A stretch of DNA of 64,000 nt from Leishmania infantum JPCM5 (lineage: Eukaryota > Euglenozoa > Kinetoplastea > Trypanosomatida > Trypanosomatidae). Every line of letters starts with the position of its first letter. Positions within the stretch are counted from its first letter, which is position 1. The DNA is taken from assembly GCF_000002875.2 (NCBI RefSeq), contig NC_009401.2, forward strand, positions 509,843 to 573,842, written 5' to 3'. Below, piece after piece: positions 29,401-38,284 of this stretch. The translations under genes were made by a program, and so were the position numbers. Below the pieces are notes generated by a model that searched no databases, was not told the origin of the DNA, and worked only from the letters and a program-made list of their open reading frames with translations.

Positions 29401-30672
29401 GTGGCTGCAAATGCCGGCGCTCCAATACACACTGTAAGCACGCCGCGCGATCGGGGCCCGGCGACATGCGTGACCTCTTCTCTACCGCCTCCTGCCCCTT
29501 CAGCCATGCTGACGACTGTCAGTGCACTGCCGGGCCGACCTGCGGCGTTGCAAGAGCAGAAGCCGCCGCAGCCGACGTCGTCGTTGCTTGCTATCGGCAC
29601 CACTGCCACAAACCCCTCTGGCTACACCACTCCACTTCAGCGGCACCCACGAGAACACGACGACAGCGGCGCGGGATCAATGATCCTGGGCAGCGCTGCA
29701 ACGCGGATGTCGGCCTCTTCACCGGCGCCGCAGCTGTGCTTAATGGACTCGCGCTTGGGCGAAGTCGGCGCTCACGCTGCCCTGCCTGGGCAGTGTCCCC
29801 TCCACTCTACCTCGCTACAGCCACAGTCGCAGCCGCATCGACTGTGGCCTGACGCAAGCGTTGTGCCATCTTCAGATGCCCTGATGGGGGTGCGCAGCCG
29901 ACATCTTGACCCGCACCGGAACACGAGTGTGTCCTCCGCAGCCGCGCCGTGGACGACTGTCCCCGGTGGTGCGCAATGGGGAGGACCGCCAACTTGCACC
30001 TCCGCTGCATCGGCGCAGCAGGTAACAGAGGCACCTGCCGACCGCCCCAGTTACTCTGGCGGGCCAGCGAGCGGCAGTGCCAGCGTCGATGCCGACGATG
30101 CGCGTGCACGACATCACGCGGTGCGCCTTGCTGCCTTGCAGCAGACTTTGCGGGCACGCCGGCGCGACCTGCAGGCCCGGCGGCGCGAGATGGAGGCACT
30201 GCGTGCTGAGTGGCGTGCTGACATGCGGGCCTGCAAGCGGCAGGGCGATCGCGCGCTGGCGTGTCGGCTGCGCGAAGTGAAGACCGAGTTAGAGGTGCGG
30301 GCTCGTGAGCTCAACGAGGAGGTGCTGCAGCTGAAGAAAATGCACGAAAACGTACACGAGGAGGTGCGACAGTTCCGTCGGTGGCTGGACCTCCGCCAGC
30401 AGCCAGAGGGCCAGGTGGCGCGCGGGAGTGGCGGCAGTGTCAGCTCATCGGCTGCATGGAGTGGCCTCGCCCTCACCGGGAGCAAGCTTGCATACGTGTG
30501 CCGGGGTGAGGGAGATCGGTCTCCGGCGTCGTCGTCGAAGACCGCTGATGTGATGGGACTGCTGCACAACATGGTGGATCGGACGGAGCGGTTGGAGGAG
30601 CTGCTGCTGGGTCGCCTGGAGACCCACTCGCCTTCAACGCATCGCAGTGGCACGCAGCACAGTGGTCGGTGA
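26479..30672 (+). CDS. CEP164-like centriolar/basal-body protein with N-terminal WW domain (1397 aa)
   Basis: The N-terminus strongly resembles vertebrate CEP164, a transition-fibre (distal appendage) protein of the mother centriole needed for ciliogenesis. The block GIDPAKEPELMWIAKEGL is followed by a WW domain at about 66-97 with Trp70, YYFNF at 81-85, Trp92 and Pro95 in LWDHP, and then DEHF, in the CEP164 order. Residues about 235-890 are charged and heptad-rich, consistent with long coiled coils broken by Ala/Ser linkers. A Ser/Pro/Thr-rich stretch follows, and a final Arg/Glu-rich coiled coil spans about 1210-1310. Trypanosoma brucei is known to have several CEP164 paralogues, one implicated in controlling growth of the old flagellum; which one this matches cannot be told here. 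The start is the first in-frame ATG, just before the conserved region. The upstream region carries the duplicated element. Confidence 0.9.
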   Translation: MNEIPSSGEVFRSEDGTVSTILPSNYGQDYEASEGELEEYAEYIGIDPAKEPELMWIAKEGLRAALPDGWRACQTDDNEVYYFNFQTGESLWDHPMDEHFKTQVVNERAKRGGGGSSAGAAVGGSTRTGRTAAGTGSTKAIADSFFLKPSAAVSSNRTPGSLADIGGGGAAPATTGTATAKDSRTPGSSMKDGASAPRAPPDVSDILALSSAASHPPSLGASRATTNAGLPRMKEREAALRKRLEEGNEAQLRALRIELDKKAGAERQRLTEARTKLQKDLDAAWEQERSSAAGDTVAASSVTSAATQRRLQIAREVKQIEESWKARLHDVGARVRELQQQVEEKQQTLLKAFQQSPEELRKTLEARNAAEVAQLREAKRKESEIALAHLKSEQASALTEARLRANDAVAAAAKATEAEFEKKVQERRVQNGAMLASLKAVVEAKQADLAAKEKATAAASSTTTPNTTSAAAAADASSDAEEAAIAAAQAAADAEVLKAREASAAAVARLREEYAAKKREKEASLKAAQPPPPLSRSSFTSSAISSPTADLSSPADSFSARGIGAAEQAKLDEEDQKLRDEADRAVRIFEEETQIMVENKKAGRSLTAAPSVDVAASVSAEAIAALGRTANQEQRAREAENTRHFMVMKQLEAKHDQAVRALKAQLDKNLASSASSSAPRLFNPRQQPSFATQLATRKREWLRDHPAPSAEMPTLLPVPTLPAAALQSDVAAVRMPDEEEQAKLIKTRLAQVREEAHRQYDQEAQALQTTRQEDLEVWREAYRSSRLMEVEKAMAALKEAAAAACASAGEGRRLEKLQSELQALEAAIIAADSEHERQTRVLEESIASLEASLAQLRTQERREEEARAEQLHFQQQRLLSKGAHKSPSSAHAVALPSRSAVPASNELYISEEEAADEAAALRARWTALIKALRSAVQREMEAYQRALDESTAQHHTTSAAGAVWAHPAGCAAAIVAANAGAPIHTVSTPRDRGPATCVTSSLPPPAPSAMLTTVSALPGRPAALQEQKPPQPTSSLLAIGTTATNPSGYTTPLQRHPREHDDSGAGSMILGSAATRMSASSPAPQLCLMDSRLGEVGAHAALPGQCPLHSTSLQPQSQPHRLWPDASVVPSSDALMGVRSRHLDPHRNTSVSSAAAPWTTVPGGAQWGGPPTCTSAASAQQVTEAPADRPSYSGGPASGSASVDADDARARHHAVRLAALQQTLRARRRDLQARRREMEALRAEWRADMRACKRQGDRALACRLREVKTELEVRARELNEEVLQLKKMHENVHEEVRQFRRWLDLRQQPEGQVARGSGGSVSSSAAWSGLALTGSKLAYVCRGEGDRSPASSSKTADVMGLLHNMVDRTERLEELLLGRLETHSPSTHRSGTQHSGR

Positions 30673-32531
30673 CGTTGGGATGACGCCGTCCATCGTGGAC
30701 GACGATGCGTGGGTGTTGCGGGTTCCGTGATATCGCGGGCAAAAGTGAGGCGAGGGGCGAGGCGAGCGAGGAAAGCTCATGCTTCTCTTTGAACCCTGTT
30801 CACATCTCCTCCCCCTCTTCTCTCGCCGCTACTCTCATCCGCGACATTCGTGGGTGTTTCTGCTCGGGAGGGAGGGCGCACGCTGCGGCGCTGCCCGCAA
30901 CGTGTCTCACTTTGTGTTTTCGCGTGTTGGCTCTCGTCTTCCTCCTTCCCCTCTTCTGCGGTATTTCATCGCTCGTCTGCGCCGTTCTCGTCTTTCTTCC
31001 CCTCGCCCTGCTCGCAGGCGGGCGGCGGCGACGATGTCGGTCATGCTCAAGGTGTGCATGCACGTGCATTGGTCGGTTTCATCGATGTGCAGGGTGCACG
31101 CGGCACCCGTCGAGTGCCTCGTGCACGCAGGACGATATGCGCTTGCGTGCGAGTGCACCCCTGTGCGGGGGCGGTCTTGCGCCCAGAGGCTGTGCTGCCT
31201 TTCAAAAGAGGGAGGGTGGGAGCGGACGCCTCTCTGTTTTCGGGCCCTTTCTCCTGTGCTGTGCAGCCTTGCGTTGTTGTGCTTGCTCTCCCGTCGCACA
31301 GACATGCGCAACTCGGCATGCGCACGTGCACCAACACGCACACTCGGACAGTTCCGCGCCGGATGCCACCAGATCAAGCGCGCCTTTTTTTTTTCGCTCT
31401 CGCTTCTTTGTGTGTCGCTTGCTGAGTTTTCACATCTGCGGTGCTCCTCTTCGCCCTTTCGAACCTTGCCTCGCACTCTTCACCGCCCTCGTACCTGAGC
31501 GGGGCACGTACGCCGACCCCACCGCGCAACTCCGCTCCAGACGGCAGACAGAGAGGAAGAGAGACGAAGAGGAGAGGGGTGGGTGGAGTGGGAGGGAGGG
31601 GGTCGCTCGATCCATGTGCGCACATGCGTACTGGCAGAGCCTCCGAAGCAGGCATCGCCATGAAAGCAGGCGGGAAAGAGGTGAGCACGAATGCGAGTCT
31701 GCGACGTCCCACGAGTGCTCTCCGTCCCTGCGGCGCTCGACCTGTGCGTAAGTGCTGCTTGTGTTGCTGCTGCTTTACGTAGAGGGCTGCAGTGGCGTCG
31801 GAGGGGGCCGTGGGTAAGCACGAGCATCTCTGAAATGGATCTATGGAAGCGCATAGGCAGGTACGTGTACGCCTCTCTCTCTTCCTCACTCTGTGTGTGT
31901 GTGTGTTCGCTCCGCTCCTCGACTCACCCTCATGTTGTCGTCTTCTCGTTTTCCCTCTGTGCGCATCTTCGCTTTTCGGCGAATCGCACGCGAGTGAACG
32001 CACCGACACCGAGTCTTACCAGCAACACTGCCACGGCGCCCCCCCTCCCCCAACACAGGCGCACGCTTTCTGGCATGCTGAACCGCCAAGCAGGCCCCCT
32101 TTTCCAGCTGCTCTCTCACGACGCGTCTCTTTCCTTTCTTCTCCCCTCCCTCTCTCACTCGCGAGGCTCATTTTGCATGCCGAGCGACAGGTACACGTAC
32201 GCGCTTAGCCACGCACGCTTTCCGCGCTGCGCGCCGACTCACTGACGCCGCGCCCGCCCACGTGCCGGTGGCCTGCGGCTGCTTTGCCCTTACCGTTTTT
32301 GGTCCTGTGCGTATCTCTCGTTCTCCAGTGAGCGCGCCGGGCGCACTATACTGCTAGTCCCTTCTGCCCCTCATCCCCATCCCGCGTTGGTTCGCCTTGT
32401 GGCTCGCACAGGCCTCAAAGACGATCCGCCTTCCCACCGCTTTTGCCCCCCCCCCCCCACACACACACACACACACACACGTTGTACCCTCGGGCGCTGA
32501 ACGTCTCTTTGGCAGCTGAGTCATTGCACCA
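30673..32531. other. Intergenic region upstream of the XRN gene
   Basis: About 1.9 kb without a supportable gene. Open frames are Arg/Ser/Cys/Leu-rich chance frames. Near the right end a C run (about 32446-32459) joins an (AC)n run to about 32480. Confidence 0.55.
32446..32515 (+). promoter_or_regulatory. C run, (AC)n run and predicted trans-splice acceptor for the XRN gene
   Basis: A poly-C tract joined to an AC dinucleotide repeat is followed by a short pyrimidine stretch and GGCAG with AG at 32514-32515. The 5' UTR would be about 16 nt before the ATG at 32532. A very similar poly-C plus AC arrangement recurs at 62470-62500. Confidence 0.5.
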
Positions 32532-35500
32532 ATGGGCGTCCCCAAGTTCGCGGCATGGTTGACGAGGAAGTACCCATCCATGGTGATGGACAGCTGCCCT
32601 GGCGATGTGCACGGCCTCTATATCGATCTCAACGGGCTCATTCATCCCTGCTGCCACGACGAGCACGACCCGTCTGTCGCCCTACGTACGCAGGAGGAGA
32701 AGCTGCGCAGCATCTGCCTCGCCATCGAAACGCTTGTCGTAACGGTGCGTCCGCAGCATGTCATCTACATCGCCGTCGACGGCGTTGTGCCGCGTGCCAA
32801 GATGAACCAGCAGCGCGCGCGGCGGTACATGAGCTCCGCCGCACCGCTCACAGACACGGACAAGCCGATTCACGGCGGCAGCCACGAGTTGAGTGCGACC
32901 ATTGTCGCGGCGATCGAGAAGGAGTTCACGCAAGCAGAGTGCGACGGGGTGGAGCGTGAGTTGGCGGATGTGAGCCAGGCACTTATGGGAGATGTGCTGT
33001 ATGGCGGTTGCGCAACGATGGCGCTGGCGGAGGACGCGACCGAGAAGGCGGAGGCCCATACGCTGGCCGCGGCGCCATGGACTACTGCGCTGACCTTGGC
33101 AAGCGAAGGTGCGGAAGGTGCGTGCTGCGCCGCCGCCCAAGTCGGCAGGCAGCCGGCAGCGGCGGCATCGCCAGCCAAGTTCGATAGCAACTGCATCTCC
33201 CCTGGCACAGCCTTCATGGATGCCGTGGCGGCTGCCGTGCGGGACTACATCCGTCACAAGTTGGCGCCAAAGAAGAACGACGACGGCGGCAAGGCGGAGG
33301 CGGAGGCCGGAGCGTCTCCAGCCGCCATCAATGCCACCTGCGCACACTGGGCTGGCCTCACCGTCATCTTCTCGGACTCGAACACTGCCGGCGAGGGCGA
33401 GCACAAAATCTTCGACTTTCTGCGCACCCAGTCAGCTTTCCCCGGCTTCAACGGCAGCGGTTGTCACGTCATCGCTGGGCTGGACGCCGACCTCATCTTC
33501 CTCTCGCTTTCTCTGCACATCCCGCGTGTGGTCATCCTGCGCGACCAGAAACGGTCCAGCTACGAGCAGGCGTTGCTGCCCGACACCGCCGGCGGCACGC
33601 TCGTCACCAAGAAGGTGTCCCCGAAGGTGAAACCACGGCGAGTTCGAAGGCTGGCCGTGCCCAGCTCGTCGATGTCGTCGATCGGCTCGGCTGCCGCGCC
33701 GACGGCCGCGGCGGGGGACGAGGTGGCGCTCGCCAGCGGCACCGCTTCCATGGCGGCGCCAAGCGACGACGAGGCGGACGAATGCGGGCCTTTCTGGCGC
33801 TCTGAGGCGCCCTCGAGTCCCGCGTCGCCGGCGACCATGGGCCCAAAGACGGCACCGCCGCAGCACGTTGCTGACATGGTGGTTGAGCCGAGCAGTGGCT
33901 ACCAGTACTTCGACATAGACGTTGTCGGGGCGTCTGTGGTGTCGGAGGTGTATCAACTGTGCTTGGAAAATGGCTTGCAGCTCCGGGGCGACCCGCTCGA
34001 GTGCGTGGACAACTGCGTGTCGGCGAACGGGTTCTGTTTCTACCCCTACAAGGGCACCAGCAGCCGCGAGGTCGACGGTGGCGGCAGTGATGATGCGAAG
34101 GCGGCAAGGCCAGCGGCGGCAAAGGGCGGTGGAAAGCGCAGAGGGATGCTTGACGGGAAGCCCAAGGCCCCTCCGCCGCCTTTTCACCCGTGCACCTCGA
34201 GTAGCAACTCGAAGATCATCGACGACTTCATTGTGCTCGGCGTACTGCTCGGTAACGACTTCCTACCGCATCTGCCGAGCGTCTACTGTGGGGAGAGTGC
34301 CATGGACACGTTGATGGATGTCTATGTCCGCGCAGTGCTGCCGTACGGATACCTGACCGGCGGCGAGTACGACATTCGGCTGCTGCAGCTGGAGCGGCTG
34401 CTTCGCGCGTACGCGGCGGTCGAGGCGGCGTGCTTTCGCCAGTTCGCTATCCAGTCGGGGGCAATGAAGCCACACGACGCCGCAACGCCAGAGCTCTGCT
34501 CGGCTGAGGATCGCCGCTGCTGGCGCGACGTGTACCTGCGCACTACATCGCTGCGCGATGAGGCAGGGTCGCAGGCAGCGTGCAGGTCGTATGTGGAGGG
34601 AATGCGGTTTGTGTGGCGCTACTACAGCTCCATATCCCTGCAGGTGAGCTGGGCGTGGTACTACCCGTTCCACCACGCCCCGCTGGCCCTCGATATCGCT
34701 GATTTTCTGCGTGCGCAAGGGCCGCAGGTGCAGACCACGCTGGCGGCACCCAAGCTAGAGTGGCAACCGCCGTCACCGTTCTGCCAGCTGCTCTGCATTC
34801 TGCCCCCACCAAGCCGCCAGCTCGTGCCCGACGCTCTGCGTGCAACGATGGCGTCTCCTCCAGCCGAGCTGGCGGACACGTTCCCGCACCGCTGGGTGGT
34901 CGACAGAACTGGCGCCTACGGCAAGGACCATCTGGCGACGGTGCTCTTGCCCTTCGCAAACGTGTCGCGGCTGCAGGAGCTGGTGGCCGCTGCCAGTGGG
35001 ACGTACACGGAAGCGGAGCAGCAGCGGAACGCGCTACGCTCGGGGCACCTCGTCTTCGAGGGGCGGCCGGCACAGCTCGCCAAGGACTCAACAGACGCAT
35101 CCACTGACGCTACGCCCACAACCGCAACGGCCGGAAACTTTACCGACCTCGTGGCGAGTGAAAGGGCTGACCCCGCACCTTTTCCAACGCCGCGGCGGGC
35201 CTCTCCCGCTCACAAAGAGCCGCCTGTCGCAGGGAGCACCGCAGCGATGATGCGCGGCCACCGCATCCAGGGCAGCGGCCTGTCCGTGCTTTCCGCGGGG
35301 GAGAAGCCGGCCGACATGAGGGACTGCACCGCCATCGTCTGCTCCTCTCTTGTTGAAGTTGTCCCGCCTCTGTCGCGACCGCGCACCTACTCATACAACG
35401 TGCCCATCCCGAGTCTGACGGTGCTCCCGGACGGCAGCCGTCTTGCGGCGGACCGGCGCTCGCAGTACAGCAAAGACGGGCGCCGGCGGCGCGACGGCAG

Positions 35501-36008
35501 CGGCGCTGATCCGCCAGGCAGAAAAGCACGCGCCCGCGCGGCTTCGAACAACGCCGCCGAGGCCCAGGCCCTCACGCCCGCCATGCTGTTTGGCGAGTTT
35601 GCCTTGTGCCTTGTTGCGACGGGTATACTGACGGCGGAGGCGACGCTCTGGCGCTCCTCGCCCACGCCATCTTGGCTACGGAGCTGGCCGGTCCTGCTGC
35701 AGCTGTGCGGCATCGGCGCCGCTTTGGTCTCGCTTGCCTTCGCGCTGGGCCTCGCCGTCGCGCCCAAGGGCCGCAGCGCAGGAAGCGGGCTGCACCGCCA
35801 CAGCATCTTCACGGCCTTCGCGGACTGGCAGTGCTCGGCTTGTCTCTCCGTGAACTTCTCGCGCAACCGGCGCTGCTTCATCTGCCGTGCACCGTACGAC
35901 CCGCACCGGTGCGTGGCGCTCTTCAGCAGCCGTTATCCTCCAGAGCCGCCCCTGATGGACCCAGACCACTCCGCCTACGCGGCGTGCTACAGCATCACTG
36001 CGCTTTAG
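32532..36008 (+). CDS. XRN-family 5'-3' exoribonuclease with membrane segments and RanBP2-type zinc finger (1158 aa)
   Basis: This enzyme degrades RNA from the 5' monophosphate end. The catalytic XRN N-terminal domain is intact: MGVPKFAAWLTRKYP at the start, DLNGLIH from Asp32, VDGVVPRAKMNQQRARR, GEGEHKI from 287, GLDADL at 316-321, and GNDFLPH from 574. Acidic metal-binding residues in these blocks are retained. Low-complexity inserts (about 350-460 and 510-560) break up the domain. The C-terminal part is unusual. Two hydrophobic segments (about 1018-1035 and 1052-1077) could anchor it in a membrane. They are followed by a W-C-x2-C-x10-C-x2-C zinc finger (Cys1101, 1104, 1115, 1118) of the RanBP2/NZF type. 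Trypanosomatids have several XRN proteins (XRNA-XRND), and this is one of the divergent ones; I cannot say which letter. The start sits just downstream of a good acceptor and begins with the family's conserved N-terminus. Confidence 0.93.
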   Translation: MGVPKFAAWLTRKYPSMVMDSCPGDVHGLYIDLNGLIHPCCHDEHDPSVALRTQEEKLRSICLAIETLVVTVRPQHVIYIAVDGVVPRAKMNQQRARRYMSSAAPLTDTDKPIHGGSHELSATIVAAIEKEFTQAECDGVERELADVSQALMGDVLYGGCATMALAEDATEKAEAHTLAAAPWTTALTLASEGAEGACCAAAQVGRQPAAAASPAKFDSNCISPGTAFMDAVAAAVRDYIRHKLAPKKNDDGGKAEAEAGASPAAINATCAHWAGLTVIFSDSNTAGEGEHKIFDFLRTQSAFPGFNGSGCHVIAGLDADLIFLSLSLHIPRVVILRDQKRSSYEQALLPDTAGGTLVTKKVSPKVKPRRVRRLAVPSSSMSSIGSAAAPTAAAGDEVALASGTASMAAPSDDEADECGPFWRSEAPSSPASPATMGPKTAPPQHVADMVVEPSSGYQYFDIDVVGASVVSEVYQLCLENGLQLRGDPLECVDNCVSANGFCFYPYKGTSSREVDGGGSDDAKAARPAAAKGGGKRRGMLDGKPKAPPPPFHPCTSSSNSKIIDDFIVLGVLLGNDFLPHLPSVYCGESAMDTLMDVYVRAVLPYGYLTGGEYDIRLLQLERLLRAYAAVEAACFRQFAIQSGAMKPHDAATPELCSAEDRRCWRDVYLRTTSLRDEAGSQAACRSYVEGMRFVWRYYSSISLQVSWAWYYPFHHAPLALDIADFLRAQGPQVQTTLAAPKLEWQPPSPFCQLLCILPPPSRQLVPDALRATMASPPAELADTFPHRWVVDRTGAYGKDHLATVLLPFANVSRLQELVAAASGTYTEAEQQRNALRSGHLVFEGRPAQLAKDSTDASTDATPTTATAGNFTDLVASERADPAPFPTPRRASPAHKEPPVAGSTAAMMRGHRIQGSGLSVLSAGEKPADMRDCTAIVCSSLVEVVPPLSRPRTYSYNVPIPSLTVLPDGSRLAADRRSQYSKDGRRRRDGSGADPPGRKARARAASNNAAEAQALTPAMLFGEFALCLVATGILTAEATLWRSSPTPSWLRSWPVLLQLCGIGAALVSLAFALGLAVAPKGRSAGSGLHRHSIFTAFADWQCSACLSVNFSRNRRCFICRAPYDPHRCVALFSSRYPPEPPLMDPDHSAYAACYSITAL

Positions 36009-38194
36009 AGACAACTTTTGTTGGTGAGGGAAGGATCTGCGTGCGCCTACAACCCACGGTGCTGCGGACTGTGTGGCTGCACGTACGTGGTGTCGCGATC
36101 GGACTTGCTAGTGATTTCGACATGACGAGAAACTCAAGAAGGCAAACTCAAGCAACGAAAAGCGACAGCGCACGCGCACACGCAGGGTCTGTAGCGGAGG
36201 GCTTTTGTAGATCGACGCTGGCGGGAGGCGGAGAAGAGGGTCGCGTCCGCTTGTTCTGAAGGTGTTCGATCAAAGCAAGACCTCTTTCTCTCTTCGTGTG
36301 TGCCAGCGCCCTCCTCCTCGTTTCCTTCAGTCCCGCTATCTTCTCTCGCTCGCTCTGTGGCGAGACCACCTGGCGGCCTTGCGTGCCACATCGTCCTGAC
36401 TTGTGGCAGAGCCCTTGTCCCTCAACGTTTTGCGCGCACCCATGTGCTGCTCAGCATCGGCGTTGCTTGCCGCGCCTCGTTGACCCCTCCCCCTTGCCTA
36501 TTCGTTCTCACATACACACATGTATGTCTATGCTTCCTTGCACTTCTTGCAAGCACAGCTGTGCACGGCGAGAGCATGTCTCTGGACTTGGAAAACGCAC
36601 CTCGAACAAGGATCGGACAATGCAGGACACAAGTGATTGGCGTGCGCGTGAAGGAGGACGGCGATGCCGGCACTCAGACCAGCCAGGATTGTGCGTGCGC
36701 GCGTGGGCTGTATGGGTATGAGTGAGTGGGACGGGAGCACTCTATCTTCACCTCCCCCCTTTTATCGATGACTCTGTACCTGCCATCAATGCCCGGCGAA
36801 GACGGTGCAGCGCTGTCGTTCCCCCAAACACAAGCGCCCGCGAAGGAAAGGGGTTTGCAGAAACGACCCCCCGTCCCCCTCGTTTGTCTCTCTGTCTGTC
36901 GTGGGCGTTGCTCGATGTCTTCTTCCGTCTCTCTCTCCCTCCCCTTCCATCTGATGCGCCAACGACGACGCGACGGCATCATGAGTGCATCGCGTTTTCT
37001 GTTCTCGGCCGCGGGGCGCTACGGTTGAACACGTGCCAAAGGGGTGAAAAGCAGAGAGGATGCCCGCTCCCTTTGGCACGACGACACGACAGGTGCCCTT
37101 GGACGTTGTCCATGCTGCTCGTGGCACCCCCACGTGCGGCCATGAGCTCTTCGTCCTTCGGTGCACCACTCTGTACGGTACGTTATCACTGCTTCTTCAC
37201 CGTTTTAGCGCAGTTCTCACATTATTGCTTACGGTGCCGTCTTGCATCTCCCTCTGCATCGCGTTGCCGCCAACGTTTCGCGATGCAGCTTCCCAGTTCC
37301 CAGTTTTGTGAGGAAGCTGGCACGCCGACAGCTCACTGCGCCCTTGGCGGGTTTGAGCGGGTGGCACTGTATACACGGACTGCGCAACAAGAGAGCCTTC
37401 CCCCCTACCACCACCAATATGTGTAAGCACACCTGCGACGGCGCAAGAATGTGTCATGACCCGTCTCGTGAGTAGCGTGATGTCTGCGTGTGCTCTCTCC
37501 CGCACAAGAAGACGCTGAACATGTGCCTGACCAGTGTCCCGTCGCCGCGAATCGGATAAGGTCTGGTCCTGGCCACAAGCCTGCCTAAAAAGGGTCGATG
37601 CGGCCCGCGAGTGTCGCGAAGGCGTGGTCCAACTTGTGCGCCCAAACGCCGCGGAGCGCTGAAAAGGGAAGGCGGCCAGCCGGGGGCGTCAGCGATGAAC
37701 CTTACACTCTTTCCGTTCCTTGACCTTCTTCCTCCCTCCCCAGTCTTGCGACAACGCTGTCGTGCATGAGCACAACAGAAAAGTGCTGCGCCCCCCCCTC
37801 CCCCGAGCGTTGCCCCTGCTTGGACTTGATCGTTCTGGTCTTAAGTTTGCGTGCCGCTCCCCGCCCTTCCCCTTCTTCCTCCATCTCGCCGTGTATAGGC
37901 CGGCGCCTGTGTGTGTGTGCCACCATGCACGGATCAAACCTCCCCTGACAGGCACGACAACCCACCCATCGAGACACCTCCCCCCTCTCACACCTTCTTT
38001 TCACCTTTTTACTCTCTTCTTTGCTTCGTGGATTTTTCGATCAGTTTCGGGGAGGGGCTACGCTCGCTGCTGGTTGTGCCTGTCCTTCTCACCTCTCCTG
38101 TCTTACCACCACCACCGCCACTACCCCCCTCACTCGGAGTGAGCGCTTCGACGCTGCTTGACCCGCCGCCGCGCCCCCTCCGCACAACCCTTGT
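36009..38194. other. Long intergenic region upstream of UDP-sugar pyrophosphorylase
   Basis: About 2.2 kb with no supportable gene. The section 37440-37700 is less pyrimidine-rich and more complex than the rest but has no open frame of coding character. CT-rich tracts at 37980-38035 and 38085-38130 precede the next gene, with AG candidates near 38044 and 38140. Confidence 0.5.
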
Positions 38195-38284
38195 ATGGCT
38201 GCTCGTCTTGTCTTGCGTCGTTGTCTGTCGCCTCTTCCCCGCCGAGCCCGTCTGCTCTCTCCTTTTCTGTCGATACGCGGCCTC

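Noticed and set aside
30705..31751. 348-aa open frame between the CEP164-like and XRN genes
   Set aside because: Low-complexity Arg/Ser/Cys composition, no ATG supported by context, no motif.
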